Positions 33,513-41,742 of a stretch of 64,000 bases of DNA are shown here, in pieces. Source of the DNA: DATDFB01 sp035276475 (GTDB lineage Bacteria; Acidobacteriota; Thermoanaerobaculia; Gp7-AA8); contig DATELQ010000151.1 of NCBI GenBank assembly GCA_035276475.1, positions 1 to 64,000 of the forward strand. The letters run 5' to 3'. Each line of letters begins with the position of its first letter. Positions within the stretch are counted from its first letter, which is position 1. Under the pieces are notes generated by a model, which worked only from the letters and a program-made list of their open reading frames with translations, made no database searches and was not told the DNA's origin. The translations under genes and the position numbers were made by a program.

Positions 33513-33850
33513 GACGTCTTTTCATCCTCGTCCTCCTCCTCGCCGCCTGCACGAAGCGCGAGACTGTCAACGGCAACGCCGACCGCGGCAAACAACTCAT
33601 CTCCCAATACGGCTGCACGGCCTGTCACGCCATTCCCGGCGTCAAGGGCCCGAAAGGGATGGTCGGCCCGTCGCTCGACCACATCGCCTCGCGCACCTAC
33701 CTCGCCGGCAAAATCCAGAACACGCCCGAGAACATGTCGAAGTGGCTGCAGAACCCGCAGGCCTACGATCCGAAGAACGCCATGCCGAACCTCGGCGTGA
33801 CGCCCGACGACGCGCGCGACATGGCCGCGTACCTCCATTCCGTGAAGTGA
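33509..33850 (+). CDS. Lipoprotein cytochrome c
   Basis: The 113-residue protein has a lipobox (LVLLLAACTKRE) and one heme site, CTACH near residue 36, with a Met ligand in NAMPNLGV. It is a small membrane-tethered electron carrier. Its position between ctaG and the PQQ-associated propeller suggests that it shuttles electrons into the caa3 oxidase. The GTG start overlaps the ctaG stop, and its own stop overlaps the next GTG. Confidence 0.88.
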   Translation: MRRLFILVLLLAACTKRETVNGNADRGKQLISQYGCTACHAIPGVKGPKGMVGPSLDHIASRTYLAGKIQNTPENMSKWLQNPQAYDPKNAMPNLGVTPDDARDMAAYLHSVK

Positions 33851-34773
33851 AGATCGCACTGCTCCTGGCCGCCCTCCTCTACGTGACGAACGAGCGCGAA
33901 GGCTCCGTCGTCAGCATCGACGTGGCCACGAACCGCGTCGTCGCGCGCAACGTCGTCGGCACGCGCACGCGCGGCATCGTTGTCGCGCCCGACGGCAAGC
34001 GGCTCTACGTCGCCGTCAGCCACTTCCGGGACCGGCCGTCGCGCGGGCCCGACGAAGCCGTGGCCATCGATCCGAGGACATTAAAGGTGACGCGCCACTA
34101 CCAAGCGGGCACGGACCCCGAGGGGATCGCGTTGTCGCCGGACGGCGGGCGCTTCGCCGTGTCGAACGAGGATGCCGGCACCGCCTCCATTGTCGACACG
34201 AAAAGTGGCCGCACCGTCGCGGCGCTCGTCGTCGGCACCGAGCCCGAGGGGGTGGCGGCGAGCCCGGACGGGCGGTGGATCTACGTCACCGGCGAGACCA
34301 GCAACACCATCAGCGTCATCGACGCCAAGGCGGCGAAAGTCGTCGCCAACGTCTTCGTCGACGCGCGGCCCCGCGGCGTGGTCTTCACGCACGACAGCGC
34401 CCGCGCCTACGTCACGAGCGAAGTGGCCGGCAGCGTGAACGTGCTCGACGCGCGGCAGCACCGCGTCGTTGCCCACATCAAACTCGGCGGTCCGCACCAT
34501 CCCGTCGGCCTCGTGCTCTCGCCGGACGAAAAGCGGCTCTACGTCGCCACCGGCCGCGGCAACAGCGTCGCCGTCATCGACACCGCCACGAACCGCATCG
34601 AGCGCTTCATCGCGGTCGGGCAGCGGCCGTGGGGCATTGCCATCGCGCACGGGCGGCTCTACACCGCGAACGGGCTTTCGAACGACGTTTCGGTCATCGA
34701 TCTCGGCGCGATGCGGGTTATTGCCACGATCAAAGTCGGCGACGGGCCGTGGGGACTGGCCTTCGGGCATTAA
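33847..34773 (+). CDS. PQQ-associated YVTN-type beta-propeller protein
   Basis: The 308-residue protein is a seven-bladed propeller of YVTN repeats: LLYVTNEREGSVVSID, ALSPDGGRFAVSN, DGRWIYVTGETSNTISVID, KRLYVATGRGNSVAVID and similar. It matches the pattern of the PQQ-dependent catabolism-associated beta-propeller proteins that travel with quinoprotein dehydrogenases. It has only a short hydrophobic N-terminus, so export is likely but not clear-cut. It is the last gene of the xox-oxidase operon. The GTG start overlaps the previous stop. Confidence 0.82.
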   Translation: MKIALLLAALLYVTNEREGSVVSIDVATNRVVARNVVGTRTRGIVVAPDGKRLYVAVSHFRDRPSRGPDEAVAIDPRTLKVTRHYQAGTDPEGIALSPDGGRFAVSNEDAGTASIVDTKSGRTVAALVVGTEPEGVAASPDGRWIYVTGETSNTISVIDAKAAKVVANVFVDARPRGVVFTHDSARAYVTSEVAGSVNVLDARQHRVVAHIKLGGPHHPVGLVLSPDEKRLYVATGRGNSVAVIDTATNRIERFIAVGQRPWGIAIAHGRLYTANGLSNDVSVIDLGAMRVIATIKVGDGPWGLAFGH

Positions 34774-34785
34774 GTTCGCTAACGC

Positions 34786-35931
34786 ATGACGTTCTTTGTC
34801 CGCAAGCGCCTCGCCCTCGGGCCCATTCGCTTCGGCGTCACGCCGCGGCGCCTCGTCGACGCCATCGACGACGACCCGGAGCTCAGCACCGGGCCGGGCG
34901 GCGAATTCGTGCGCCGCAACCGCAAGTCGCAGGGCTTTTTCTTCGGCGACACCACGCGCTTCGACGCGCCGTCGCTGCCGGTGGCGAAGTCGGTGTCGTC
35001 GACGCCGTTCTGGTCGTCGCTGAAAACGGAGTGGTGGCACCTCCCCCTCATCGCCGTCGGCGTGCTCTTCGTCCTCCTCGGTCTCGCCGTCATCACGCGC
35101 AAGGGCGCGCAAGGCTGGGTCGAAGTGATTCTCGGCCTGATCATGATCGGCGTTCCGATCGCCCTCACCGCGCAGCAGCGCAAGGTCCTTCGCGAAAAGG
35201 AGGAGCGCGAGCGCGCCGAGCGCGAAGCGACGGAGAAGCGCAACCGCGAGCTCCTCGCCGCCTATACTGGCGCGCTCGAGCGCGTGCGGCGCGAACGGTC
35301 GCCCGAGGCGCTGGCGGCGCTGGCGCGCGAGCGCGAGGCGCTGACGCTGCCGGACGAGATCTGGGTGCCGGCGGCGCGGCGGACGTCGCTCCTCATCGGC
35401 TTCGAAGACTTGTCGAAAATCGACGACGTCGCGCGCGCCGCGGGCCTCACGGACGACGACATCGCCGCGATCAAAGCCGACATCTACCGCACCTTTGTCT
35501 GGCACCTCCTCGCCGACGACCGCCTGGGCGACGCGCAGGAAGCGCGCCTGCGCGAGCTCGCCCAGACGCTCGGCTACGGCGGCGACGAGCCCGCGGCGGA
35601 GCAGTTCCGCCGCCTCCGCGGCGTGACGGCGAAGAACCTCCCGCAGATCGAGCCGCCCGTGCCGATGCGCTTTCAGGAGCGCGCCATTCACCAGAGCAAC
35701 GGCCTCGTGATCACGAACAAGCGCCTCGTCGTCACCAGCGGCAGGAAGCCGGTGGACGTGCCGCTGCCGCAGCTCAACGACATCGACGTCGACGCCGACG
35801 AGAACGCGCTGACGATCGACAACACCGTGACGAAGAAGCCGATCGTCGTCCGCCTCGACGATGCGATCTATACCGCCGCGCTGCTAGAGCTCGCGGCGGG
35901 GGTGAATCAGCGCCCGAGGGGATTCGCGTAG
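34786..35931 (+). CDS. DUF4236-like membrane protein
   Basis: The 381-residue protein starts with a segment resembling DUF4236 (FVRKRLALGPIRFGVTPRRL), has a hydrophobic pair (WWHLPLIAVGVLFVLLGLAV and VEVILGLIMIGVPIAL) near residues 85-125, then a Glu/Arg-rich coiled coil. It ends in a C-terminal domain with NGLVITNKRLVVTSGRKPVDVPL, reminiscent of short PH-like (bPH) domains. The function is unknown. It converges with the phosphoesterase gene with a 25-base overlap. Confidence 0.65.
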   Translation: MTFFVRKRLALGPIRFGVTPRRLVDAIDDDPELSTGPGGEFVRRNRKSQGFFFGDTTRFDAPSLPVAKSVSSTPFWSSLKTEWWHLPLIAVGVLFVLLGLAVITRKGAQGWVEVILGLIMIGVPIALTAQQRKVLREKEERERAEREATEKRNRELLAAYTGALERVRRERSPEALAALAREREALTLPDEIWVPAARRTSLLIGFEDLSKIDDVARAAGLTDDDIAAIKADIYRTFVWHLLADDRLGDAQEARLRELAQTLGYGGDEPAAEQFRRLRGVTAKNLPQIEPPVPMRFQERAIHQSNGLVITNKRLVVTSGRKPVDVPLPQLNDIDVDADENALTIDNTVTKKPIVVRLDDAIYTAALLELAAGVNQRPRGFA

Positions 35932-38252
35932 CGTTTCACTTCCGGATACGGCACGTCCCCCTTGATCGCCTTCCACAAGATTCGATTGAAGACGTCGTCG
36001 TCGATCGCGTCGGCGCGGCTGAAGTCGAGCTGCGCGTGCTCCGGCGCGGGTGCCGGCGCCGCCACCGGCTTCGGATTCTTCTCGCCGAGGTCGACGCTCG
36101 GCCGCAGCGCCTTGTACTCCGTCAAATCCGGTTGCGACGCGAAAATCCCGCGCAGCGGCCGGCCGTAGTGATCGAACTGCGACAGCGACCCGAGGCCGAG
36201 GATCTCCTCCATTGTGGCGATCACGTCCGTCGTGTTCACGAAGCGGTGAATCGTGCCGGGGCGGTTGTACGCCGAGATCACATAGAGGAGCGAGCGGTGC
36301 GAGTCGACGTGGTCGGGGCCGGCCTGGGCGTCGTCCTCGAGCACGAACACCGCCGTGTCGCGCCAGAACGGCGTCGTCGAAAGCGCCTCGATCATCCGGC
36401 CGAGGGCCAGGTCGTTGTCGGCCATGTAGGCGCGCGGCGTCGGCATCTCCGGCGTCGTGCCGTTCGTGTGATCGTTCGGCAGGCGCACGATCTCCAGCGC
36501 CGGCATCGATCCGCGCTTCACGAAGTCGTTCAGCTCGCGGATCCAAATGTCGGCGCGCTTCTGATCCGGAATCTTCATGTCGAAGCCCGGAAAGTCCGGC
36601 ACCGACGTCGCGGCGAGCGCGCGCCGCGTGCCGACGTAGACGTCGTCGTCCGGCGCCACGAACTCGCCGTAGTTGCGCAGCGAGATCCCCTTGCGCACGG
36701 CCAGGTCCCACAGATACCCGGTCGACGGCGAAGCGACATCGTCGTCATCGTCGACCACCTCGTCGCGGTTCGTCCCCTCGTAGTCGTACGTCCGCCCGCG
36801 CCGGCCGTACTGCGGCGGCACGGCCTTCTCCGTGTAGTCGCTGGTGTACGCCGCCGTCGACCAGTTGTGCCCCTGCGCGCTCACCTCGGCGTTGACGAAG
36901 AAGCGGTCGAAGAGGCCGAAGCGCGCCGCCAGGGCGCGGTGGTTCGGCGCGGCGTCGGCGCCGAAGAACTGCAGCGACGCGTCGCCGTCGCCCCCCTTCA
37001 CGTCGCCGAGGACCTGGTCGTACGTGCGGTTTTCTTTGATGACGTAGACGACGTGCTTGAACGGCGGATACTTCGCCGTCCCCTCGCGCCCTTTCCAGCC
37101 GTTCGCCTTCGCGACGCGCGTCGAGAGCGATGACAGCTCCGCGCGCGGCAGCGTCGCGGAGAACGAGAGCAGCGTGCCGTTGAGCTGCCCGAGCGTGTAG
37201 TCGGACGAATCGGGAGGGATCCGTCGATTCGGCTGCGGACCGTTCGGATTCGGCCCGGCGCCGCGGCCTTTGGCGTTGACGACGACGACGTCGCTGCCGG
37301 CGGCGACGACGGCCGACGGGTACCACTCCACCGGCACGCGGCCGAGGAGTGCGTCGGTCTTCACATCGAAGACCGCGACGGCGTTGTTGTCGGCCTCGGC
37401 GACGAAGAGGCGGTCGTGCGCGACGGCGAGCGCGTTCGGCGTGCTCCCCTCGCGCGGCCCGCCCGGCGCGGCGTCGCTCAGCGTCTTCACGACCTTGTTC
37501 GTCGTCGTGTCGACGACGGCGATCGTATCCGTCGTCGCGCACGCGGCGAAGAGGCGCTTGCCGTGAATGGCCATCGCCGAGGGATGCCGGCCGACGTCGA
37601 TGCGCGCGCGCCGCGTCAGGAATCCCTTCGACGGGCGGAAGACGTCGAGCGTGCGGTCGCCCCAGCAGGAGACGTAGACGTCGCCGTTCGGCGCGACGGC
37701 GACGCCATACGGATAGCGCTCCGTCTGCATCCGCTGCACGATGCGGCGCGTGGCCGTGTCGATGACGTCGAGGCCGTCGCCGAGGTTCTCGACGACGTAG
37801 AGATGCTTGCCGTCCGGCGAGAGCGCCAGGCCGGCCGGATAGACGCGGCCGGGCTGCTTCGGATCGCGCTTCGGCGGCGCGAGGGCGATCGCGCCGTCGG
37901 CCGTGGCGCGGCGGTCGCTCCAGCGAAAGACGTGCACGACGTCGTCGTTGCCGCCGCTGGCGTAGAGGGTCTTGCCGTCGGGCGCGAAGACGATTCCGAG
38001 GAACGCGGCGTTGAGCGGGAGCGTCTGCTCGACGTTGCCGGTGGCGCGGTCGACGACCTGGATCCCCTCCCCCGGCTGCCGGTATCCGCACAACAGCACG
38101 ACCACGCGATCGCCCTCGGGCGAGAGCACCGCGGCGGTCGGGAAGTTGCCGACCGCGTGCGACGGCGCGACGGGGTCGAGGGTCTTGCCGGTCGGGAGCT
38201 GCGCGGCCGCGGAGACGGCGAGCAGGAGGAGCGGGAGGAATCGGAATCGCAT
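35907..38252 (-). CDS. Secreted YVTN beta-propeller fused to a phosphoesterase domain
   Basis: The 781-residue protein has a signal peptide (FLPLLLLAVSAAAQLP), an N-terminal YVTN/SMP-30-like propeller to about residue 370 (LSPEGDRVVVLLCGYRQ, DGKTLYASGGNDDVVHVF), and a C-terminal phosphoesterase domain. The latter has VVYVIKENRTYDQVLGD, GLFDRFFVNAEVSAQGHNWS, PNDHTNGTTPEMPTP and VLEDDAQAGPDHVDSHRS, typical of the phospholipase C/acid phosphatase-like alkaline phosphatase superfamily. It is a periplasmic or secreted phosphatase of unknown substrate. The ATG at 38252 is preferred over 38273. Confidence 0.9.
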   Translation of the reverse strand: MRFRFLPLLLLAVSAAAQLPTGKTLDPVAPSHAVGNFPTAAVLSPEGDRVVVLLCGYRQPGEGIQVVDRATGNVEQTLPLNAAFLGIVFAPDGKTLYASGGNDDVVHVFRWSDRRATADGAIALAPPKRDPKQPGRVYPAGLALSPDGKHLYVVENLGDGLDVIDTATRRIVQRMQTERYPYGVAVAPNGDVYVSCWGDRTLDVFRPSKGFLTRRARIDVGRHPSAMAIHGKRLFAACATTDTIAVVDTTTNKVVKTLSDAAPGGPREGSTPNALAVAHDRLFVAEADNNAVAVFDVKTDALLGRVPVEWYPSAVVAAGSDVVVVNAKGRGAGPNPNGPQPNRRIPPDSSDYTLGQLNGTLLSFSATLPRAELSSLSTRVAKANGWKGREGTAKYPPFKHVVYVIKENRTYDQVLGDVKGGDGDASLQFFGADAAPNHRALAARFGLFDRFFVNAEVSAQGHNWSTAAYTSDYTEKAVPPQYGRRGRTYDYEGTNRDEVVDDDDDVASPSTGYLWDLAVRKGISLRNYGEFVAPDDDVYVGTRRALAATSVPDFPGFDMKIPDQKRADIWIRELNDFVKRGSMPALEIVRLPNDHTNGTTPEMPTPRAYMADNDLALGRMIEALSTTPFWRDTAVFVLEDDAQAGPDHVDSHRSLLYVISAYNRPGTIHRFVNTTDVIATMEEILGLGSLSQFDHYGRPLRGIFASQPDLTEYKALRPSVDLGEKNPKPVAAPAPAPEHAQLDFSRADAIDDDVFNRILWKAIKGDVPYPEVKRYANPLGR

Positions 38253-38271
38253 TGGGTGCGATGATAAAGCC

Positions 38272-39033
38272 ATGCACGCGCTCTTCGTCTCCCACGGCGC
38301 GCCGACGATTGCGATCGAAGACGACGCCTACACGCGCACGCTGCGCGAGTTCGGGCACTCGCTCGCCGGCGCGCGCGCGATCGCCATCGTCTCGGCGCAT
38401 TGGGAGTCGCCGCCGCCCGTGCGCGTGAACGCCGTGGCGCGGCCGGAGCCGATCTACGACTTCGGCGGCTTCCCGCGCCAACTCTACACGATGCGCTACG
38501 ACGCGCCGGGCCAGCCGGAGCTGGCGCGCGAGATCGCCGCGTTCGCCGGCGGCATGCTGGAGACGGAGCGCGGCTGGGACCACGGCCTCTGGGTGCCGCT
38601 GCACGTGATGCTGCGCGACAACCCCATCCCCGCGGTCGAGCTCTCGCTGCCGCGCGGCACGCCGCCGCGCGCGCTGCTGGAGCTGGGACGCAAGCTCGCG
38701 CCGCTGCGCGACGAGGGCGTGATCGTCGCCGGCAGCGGCGGCATCGTGCACAACCTGCGCATCCTCGAAATGGGTGACAAGGAAGCGCCGCCCGCCGCCT
38801 GGGCCGCGGAGTTCGACGCCTGGGTGTGGGAACGAATCGAGTCGCGCGACTTCGACACGCTCGCCGACTACCGCACGAAGGCGCCGAACGCGAGCCTGGC
38901 CGTGCCAACGCCCGAGCACTTCGACCCCGTCTTCATCCCCTTAGGCGCCGCCCGCGACGACGACGAGCTCGTAAACGTCTTCGCCGGCTTCCACTACGCG
39001 ACGCTGTCGATGCGCACCTTCGCGTTCGGGTAA
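38272..39033 (+). CDS. DODA-type extradiol ring-opening dioxygenase (LigB family)
   Basis: The 253-residue protein matches the 4,5-DOPA-dioxygenase-like branch of class III extradiol dioxygenases: FVSHGAPTIAIEDD (metal His), VSAHWES, DHGLWVPLHVML, SGGIVHNLR and the C-terminal NVFAGFHYATLSMR. The family uses zinc or iron to open catechol rings or related compounds; the natural substrate is often unknown. Its start lies 19 bases from the divergent phosphoesterase start. Confidence 0.92.
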   Translation: MHALFVSHGAPTIAIEDDAYTRTLREFGHSLAGARAIAIVSAHWESPPPVRVNAVARPEPIYDFGGFPRQLYTMRYDAPGQPELAREIAAFAGGMLETERGWDHGLWVPLHVMLRDNPIPAVELSLPRGTPPRALLELGRKLAPLRDEGVIVAGSGGIVHNLRILEMGDKEAPPAAWAAEFDAWVWERIESRDFDTLADYRTKAPNASLAVPTPEHFDPVFIPLGAARDDDELVNVFAGFHYATLSMRTFAFG

Positions 39034-39039
39034 GGGGGT

Positions 39040-41586
39040 CTACGGGTAATACCCGCGAATCGTCTTCGCCGTCGCGCCGCGCACCTGCACCGTCACCTCG
39101 TGGAACTTCGCGCCGGCGTCGTCGGGGGGGTAGAAGGCGAGCAGGTACTGCGAGCGGAGCTCGCTCTCGATCTGGTCGTAGATCCGCTTCAGATCGGAGG
39201 CCTGGTCGATGTAGAAGACCGTCCCGCCGGTCTCGTTGCAGAGCTTCCCGAAGTTGAAGCGGACGTCGACTGACGTCGGCGCGATGCCGATGCCGATCCC
39301 GTAGATCGGCACGCCGGCGCGGCGCGCGTACTCCAGCGTCTGATCGAACGTCAGCTTCGACGACGTGTCGCGCCCGTCGGTCAGCACAATGAGCGCGCGG
39401 CGCCCCTTCACGCCGGCAAAGTTGTAGAGCGAGAACGCCACCGCGTCGTACAGCGCCGTCGAGTCGCCGGTGCGCAATTTCGCCAGACCGGCGGAGAGAT
39501 CGCCGCCGTTCGGCGACCATTTCTGCACCATCTCCGGCCGCAGGTCGAAGGCCACGACGAAGGCCTTGTCGCCGGTATGCAACACGTCCGCGAAGAACGC
39601 CGACGCCGCCTTCTGGGCCTCCGCCATCCGCGGGCGCATCGACTCCGAGGTGTCGATGGCCAGGCCGATCGAGAGCGGCAGATTGGCCACGTGCTCGAAC
39701 TTCGCCACCTTCACCGGCTTCCCGTCGTCGAGCACCTTGAAGTCGCTCTCCTGCAGATCGTTCACCGGCCGGCCGTCGCGGAACGTCGTCGTCGGCAGCT
39801 CCACGAGGTGCACGTTCACGCCGGCCATGAACTGCGGCGTGTTGATCATGACCACGTCTTCGACCGGCGCGAGGTCGCTCTCCTTCAGCGTCGCCACCGC
39901 GCGGAGGTAGGCGACGCCGTTCTGCGGCGGGATCTCGATCGTCTGCACGAACGGCGGCTCGAAGAGCGTGGCCAGGCGCGTCTGATTGAGATACAGCTCG
40001 AGCTTCTCAAGCGACCTCCCATCGGGCACGCTCACGGCCATCTCCACGCGCGTGCGGCCGCCGACCTTCGGCGCCAGGCGCGGGGCCACGATGCGCACGC
40101 GGAACGGCTCGTTGCCGGCGTTGACTTCGATCTCGTCGCCGGCGACCGCCTCGCCCTTGGCGTCGAGCGCGACGGCGCGGATGTGGTGCGGCTGCGGGAC
40201 GTGGCCGAGGTCGACGTCCAGCGCGTACGGGGGCGCGCGCTTCGTCATGATCTTGTGGCCGTCGAGCGAGAACTCCACCGCCGCCACCGTCCCCTCGATC
40301 ATCGTGTCGATGTGCTGCAGGCCGCTCAGGAGCTCGTCGGCGAGCGGCACGATGCGCAGGAGAGGATGGTCCGCCTCCATCTCCTTGGCGATGCGCGCGA
40401 CCGTGGCGTCGCCCGGCCTCGGGATCTCCGGGACGTCCGCCGCCGTCTCGACGATGGCTTCGCGGCTCGCATTCGCGTCCGTGACCTTGAGGCGCAGCGT
40501 GTACGCGGCGGGACGCAGCAGACGGTCGACGACGACCGGCAGCTTGTCGCCCGCCGTCGCAGCCGGATAGTCGAAGCGGTAGCGGAAGCGCTCGAAGATG
40601 TCGCCGTCCTTCACCACCTCGCCGATGACGTCGACGCTGAACATCTTCGTCCCGGAGACTTCCCTCATCGTCAGCTCGGACTTCGGCACGAGCACCGTGA
40701 CCTGCGCGTCGGTGCGGTCGCGCTGGCGGAACGGATACGCGATCGAGACTTCGCTGGAGAGCTTCGCCGCGCCGGGCGTCGGGATGACGACCTTCTGCAG
40801 CACGCGCCGCACCGCTTCCTTGTCAACGGGCGGCGGCACGAAGACTTTCGGCCAGTCCTGCTGCGACACCCGGCTGGCGGTGAGCGCGCGCATCACCTCT
40901 TCGCTGACGTTGGCGCATTCGCACTGCAGATGCGTCATTGTCGACGCGCCGCCGCGGCCGGTTTCGTAGCAGGGACCGAACACCTTGTCGACCGCCTGGT
41001 TCGGATCGGGGTTGTTGTTGTAGATCTCGGACGAGATCAGGTCGGTGACAGCGTCTTTCCAATGCGCAGTGGCCTGCCAGAGCCTGTAGTCGACGAGCCC
41101 GCGCGGGATATAGAAGATGAAGCGGACGTTCGTGCCGACCTCCGGGATCTGCGGGTAGGTCCAGATCTGGATGTCCTGCAGGAGCCGGCACGAGTTGGTC
41201 TCGACCTGGAAGATGTCGGCGGGCGGGCCGTGGAGGATGAAGACCTTGCCGCGGTCGCTCGCGACGGAGCGGTACTTCTCGCGCGCGATCTCCAGCCGCT
41301 CGTAGTACATGGCCCGGTAGCCGGGCTGGGTCTTCTCGCGGCGGGCCCAGAAGTCGTCGACGTAGACCTCGCGCTGGGCGTCGCTCTCCAGGCGCAGGAA
41401 GGTGTCGAGCTCCTCCGGATGCATGATCGGCTCGACCTCGGCGAGGAACTGCCGGTACTTCTCGGAGAGGTTCCGGATCCGCTCTTTCCGCTCGCTGCGC
41501 GAGAGCGGCTTCGGCCCCTCGGCGGCCGCAGCGAGGGACGCGCCGAGGAACAGGGCGAGCGCAAGGCCGGCGACGATGCGGGACAT
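39040..41586 (-). CDS. Secreted GWxTD and VWA domain protein, acidobacterial type
   Basis: The 848-residue protein has a signal peptide (VAGLALALFLGASLAAAAE) and an N-terminal GWxTD-type region (FLRLESDAQREVYVDDFWARR, then HGPPADIFQ). A long beta-rich middle follows, and from about residue 600 a VWA domain of the acidobacterial VWFA-related type, with the metal site SIGLAIDTSESM near residue 645 and VLTDGRDTSS. The proteins are envelope-associated, of unknown function. The ATG at 41586 is preferred over an earlier one. The gene converges with the dioxygenase gene, 6 bases apart. Confidence 0.88.
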   Translation of the reverse strand: MSRIVAGLALALFLGASLAAAAEGPKPLSRSERKERIRNLSEKYRQFLAEVEPIMHPEELDTFLRLESDAQREVYVDDFWARREKTQPGYRAMYYERLEIAREKYRSVASDRGKVFILHGPPADIFQVETNSCRLLQDIQIWTYPQIPEVGTNVRFIFYIPRGLVDYRLWQATAHWKDAVTDLISSEIYNNNPDPNQAVDKVFGPCYETGRGGASTMTHLQCECANVSEEVMRALTASRVSQQDWPKVFVPPPVDKEAVRRVLQKVVIPTPGAAKLSSEVSIAYPFRQRDRTDAQVTVLVPKSELTMREVSGTKMFSVDVIGEVVKDGDIFERFRYRFDYPAATAGDKLPVVVDRLLRPAAYTLRLKVTDANASREAIVETAADVPEIPRPGDATVARIAKEMEADHPLLRIVPLADELLSGLQHIDTMIEGTVAAVEFSLDGHKIMTKRAPPYALDVDLGHVPQPHHIRAVALDAKGEAVAGDEIEVNAGNEPFRVRIVAPRLAPKVGGRTRVEMAVSVPDGRSLEKLELYLNQTRLATLFEPPFVQTIEIPPQNGVAYLRAVATLKESDLAPVEDVVMINTPQFMAGVNVHLVELPTTTFRDGRPVNDLQESDFKVLDDGKPVKVAKFEHVANLPLSIGLAIDTSESMRPRMAEAQKAASAFFADVLHTGDKAFVVAFDLRPEMVQKWSPNGGDLSAGLAKLRTGDSTALYDAVAFSLYNFAGVKGRRALIVLTDGRDTSSKLTFDQTLEYARRAGVPIYGIGIGIAPTSVDVRFNFGKLCNETGGTVFYIDQASDLKRIYDQIESELRSQYLLAFYPPDDAGAKFHEVTVQVRGATAKTIRGYYP

Positions 41587-41742
41587 GCCGCGATTATGGA
41601 GGCACAAACATCCGGGCGGCTGTTTCGTATCCGTAATTTCATGGAACCAACCGACAAGGCCGCGAAGCTGCGGCTCGTGCGGGCGGCGGCGGCGGCGTAG
41701 CCGGCGGTAGGGAAAAGCAATCGGACGACTCTCCTATGAAGG

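Noticed and set aside
34275..37133. A 952-codon + strand open frame across the propeller, DUF4236 and phosphoesterase genes
   Set aside because: It is Arg-rich shadow sequence. Three genes with recognisable domains occupy the same bases.
41641..41700. A 19-codon frame (MEPTDKAAKLRL...) upstream of the KAP gene as a leader peptide
   Set aside because: It has no ribosome-binding site and an Ala-rich tail from a GGC-repeat tract, with no attenuator hairpin.
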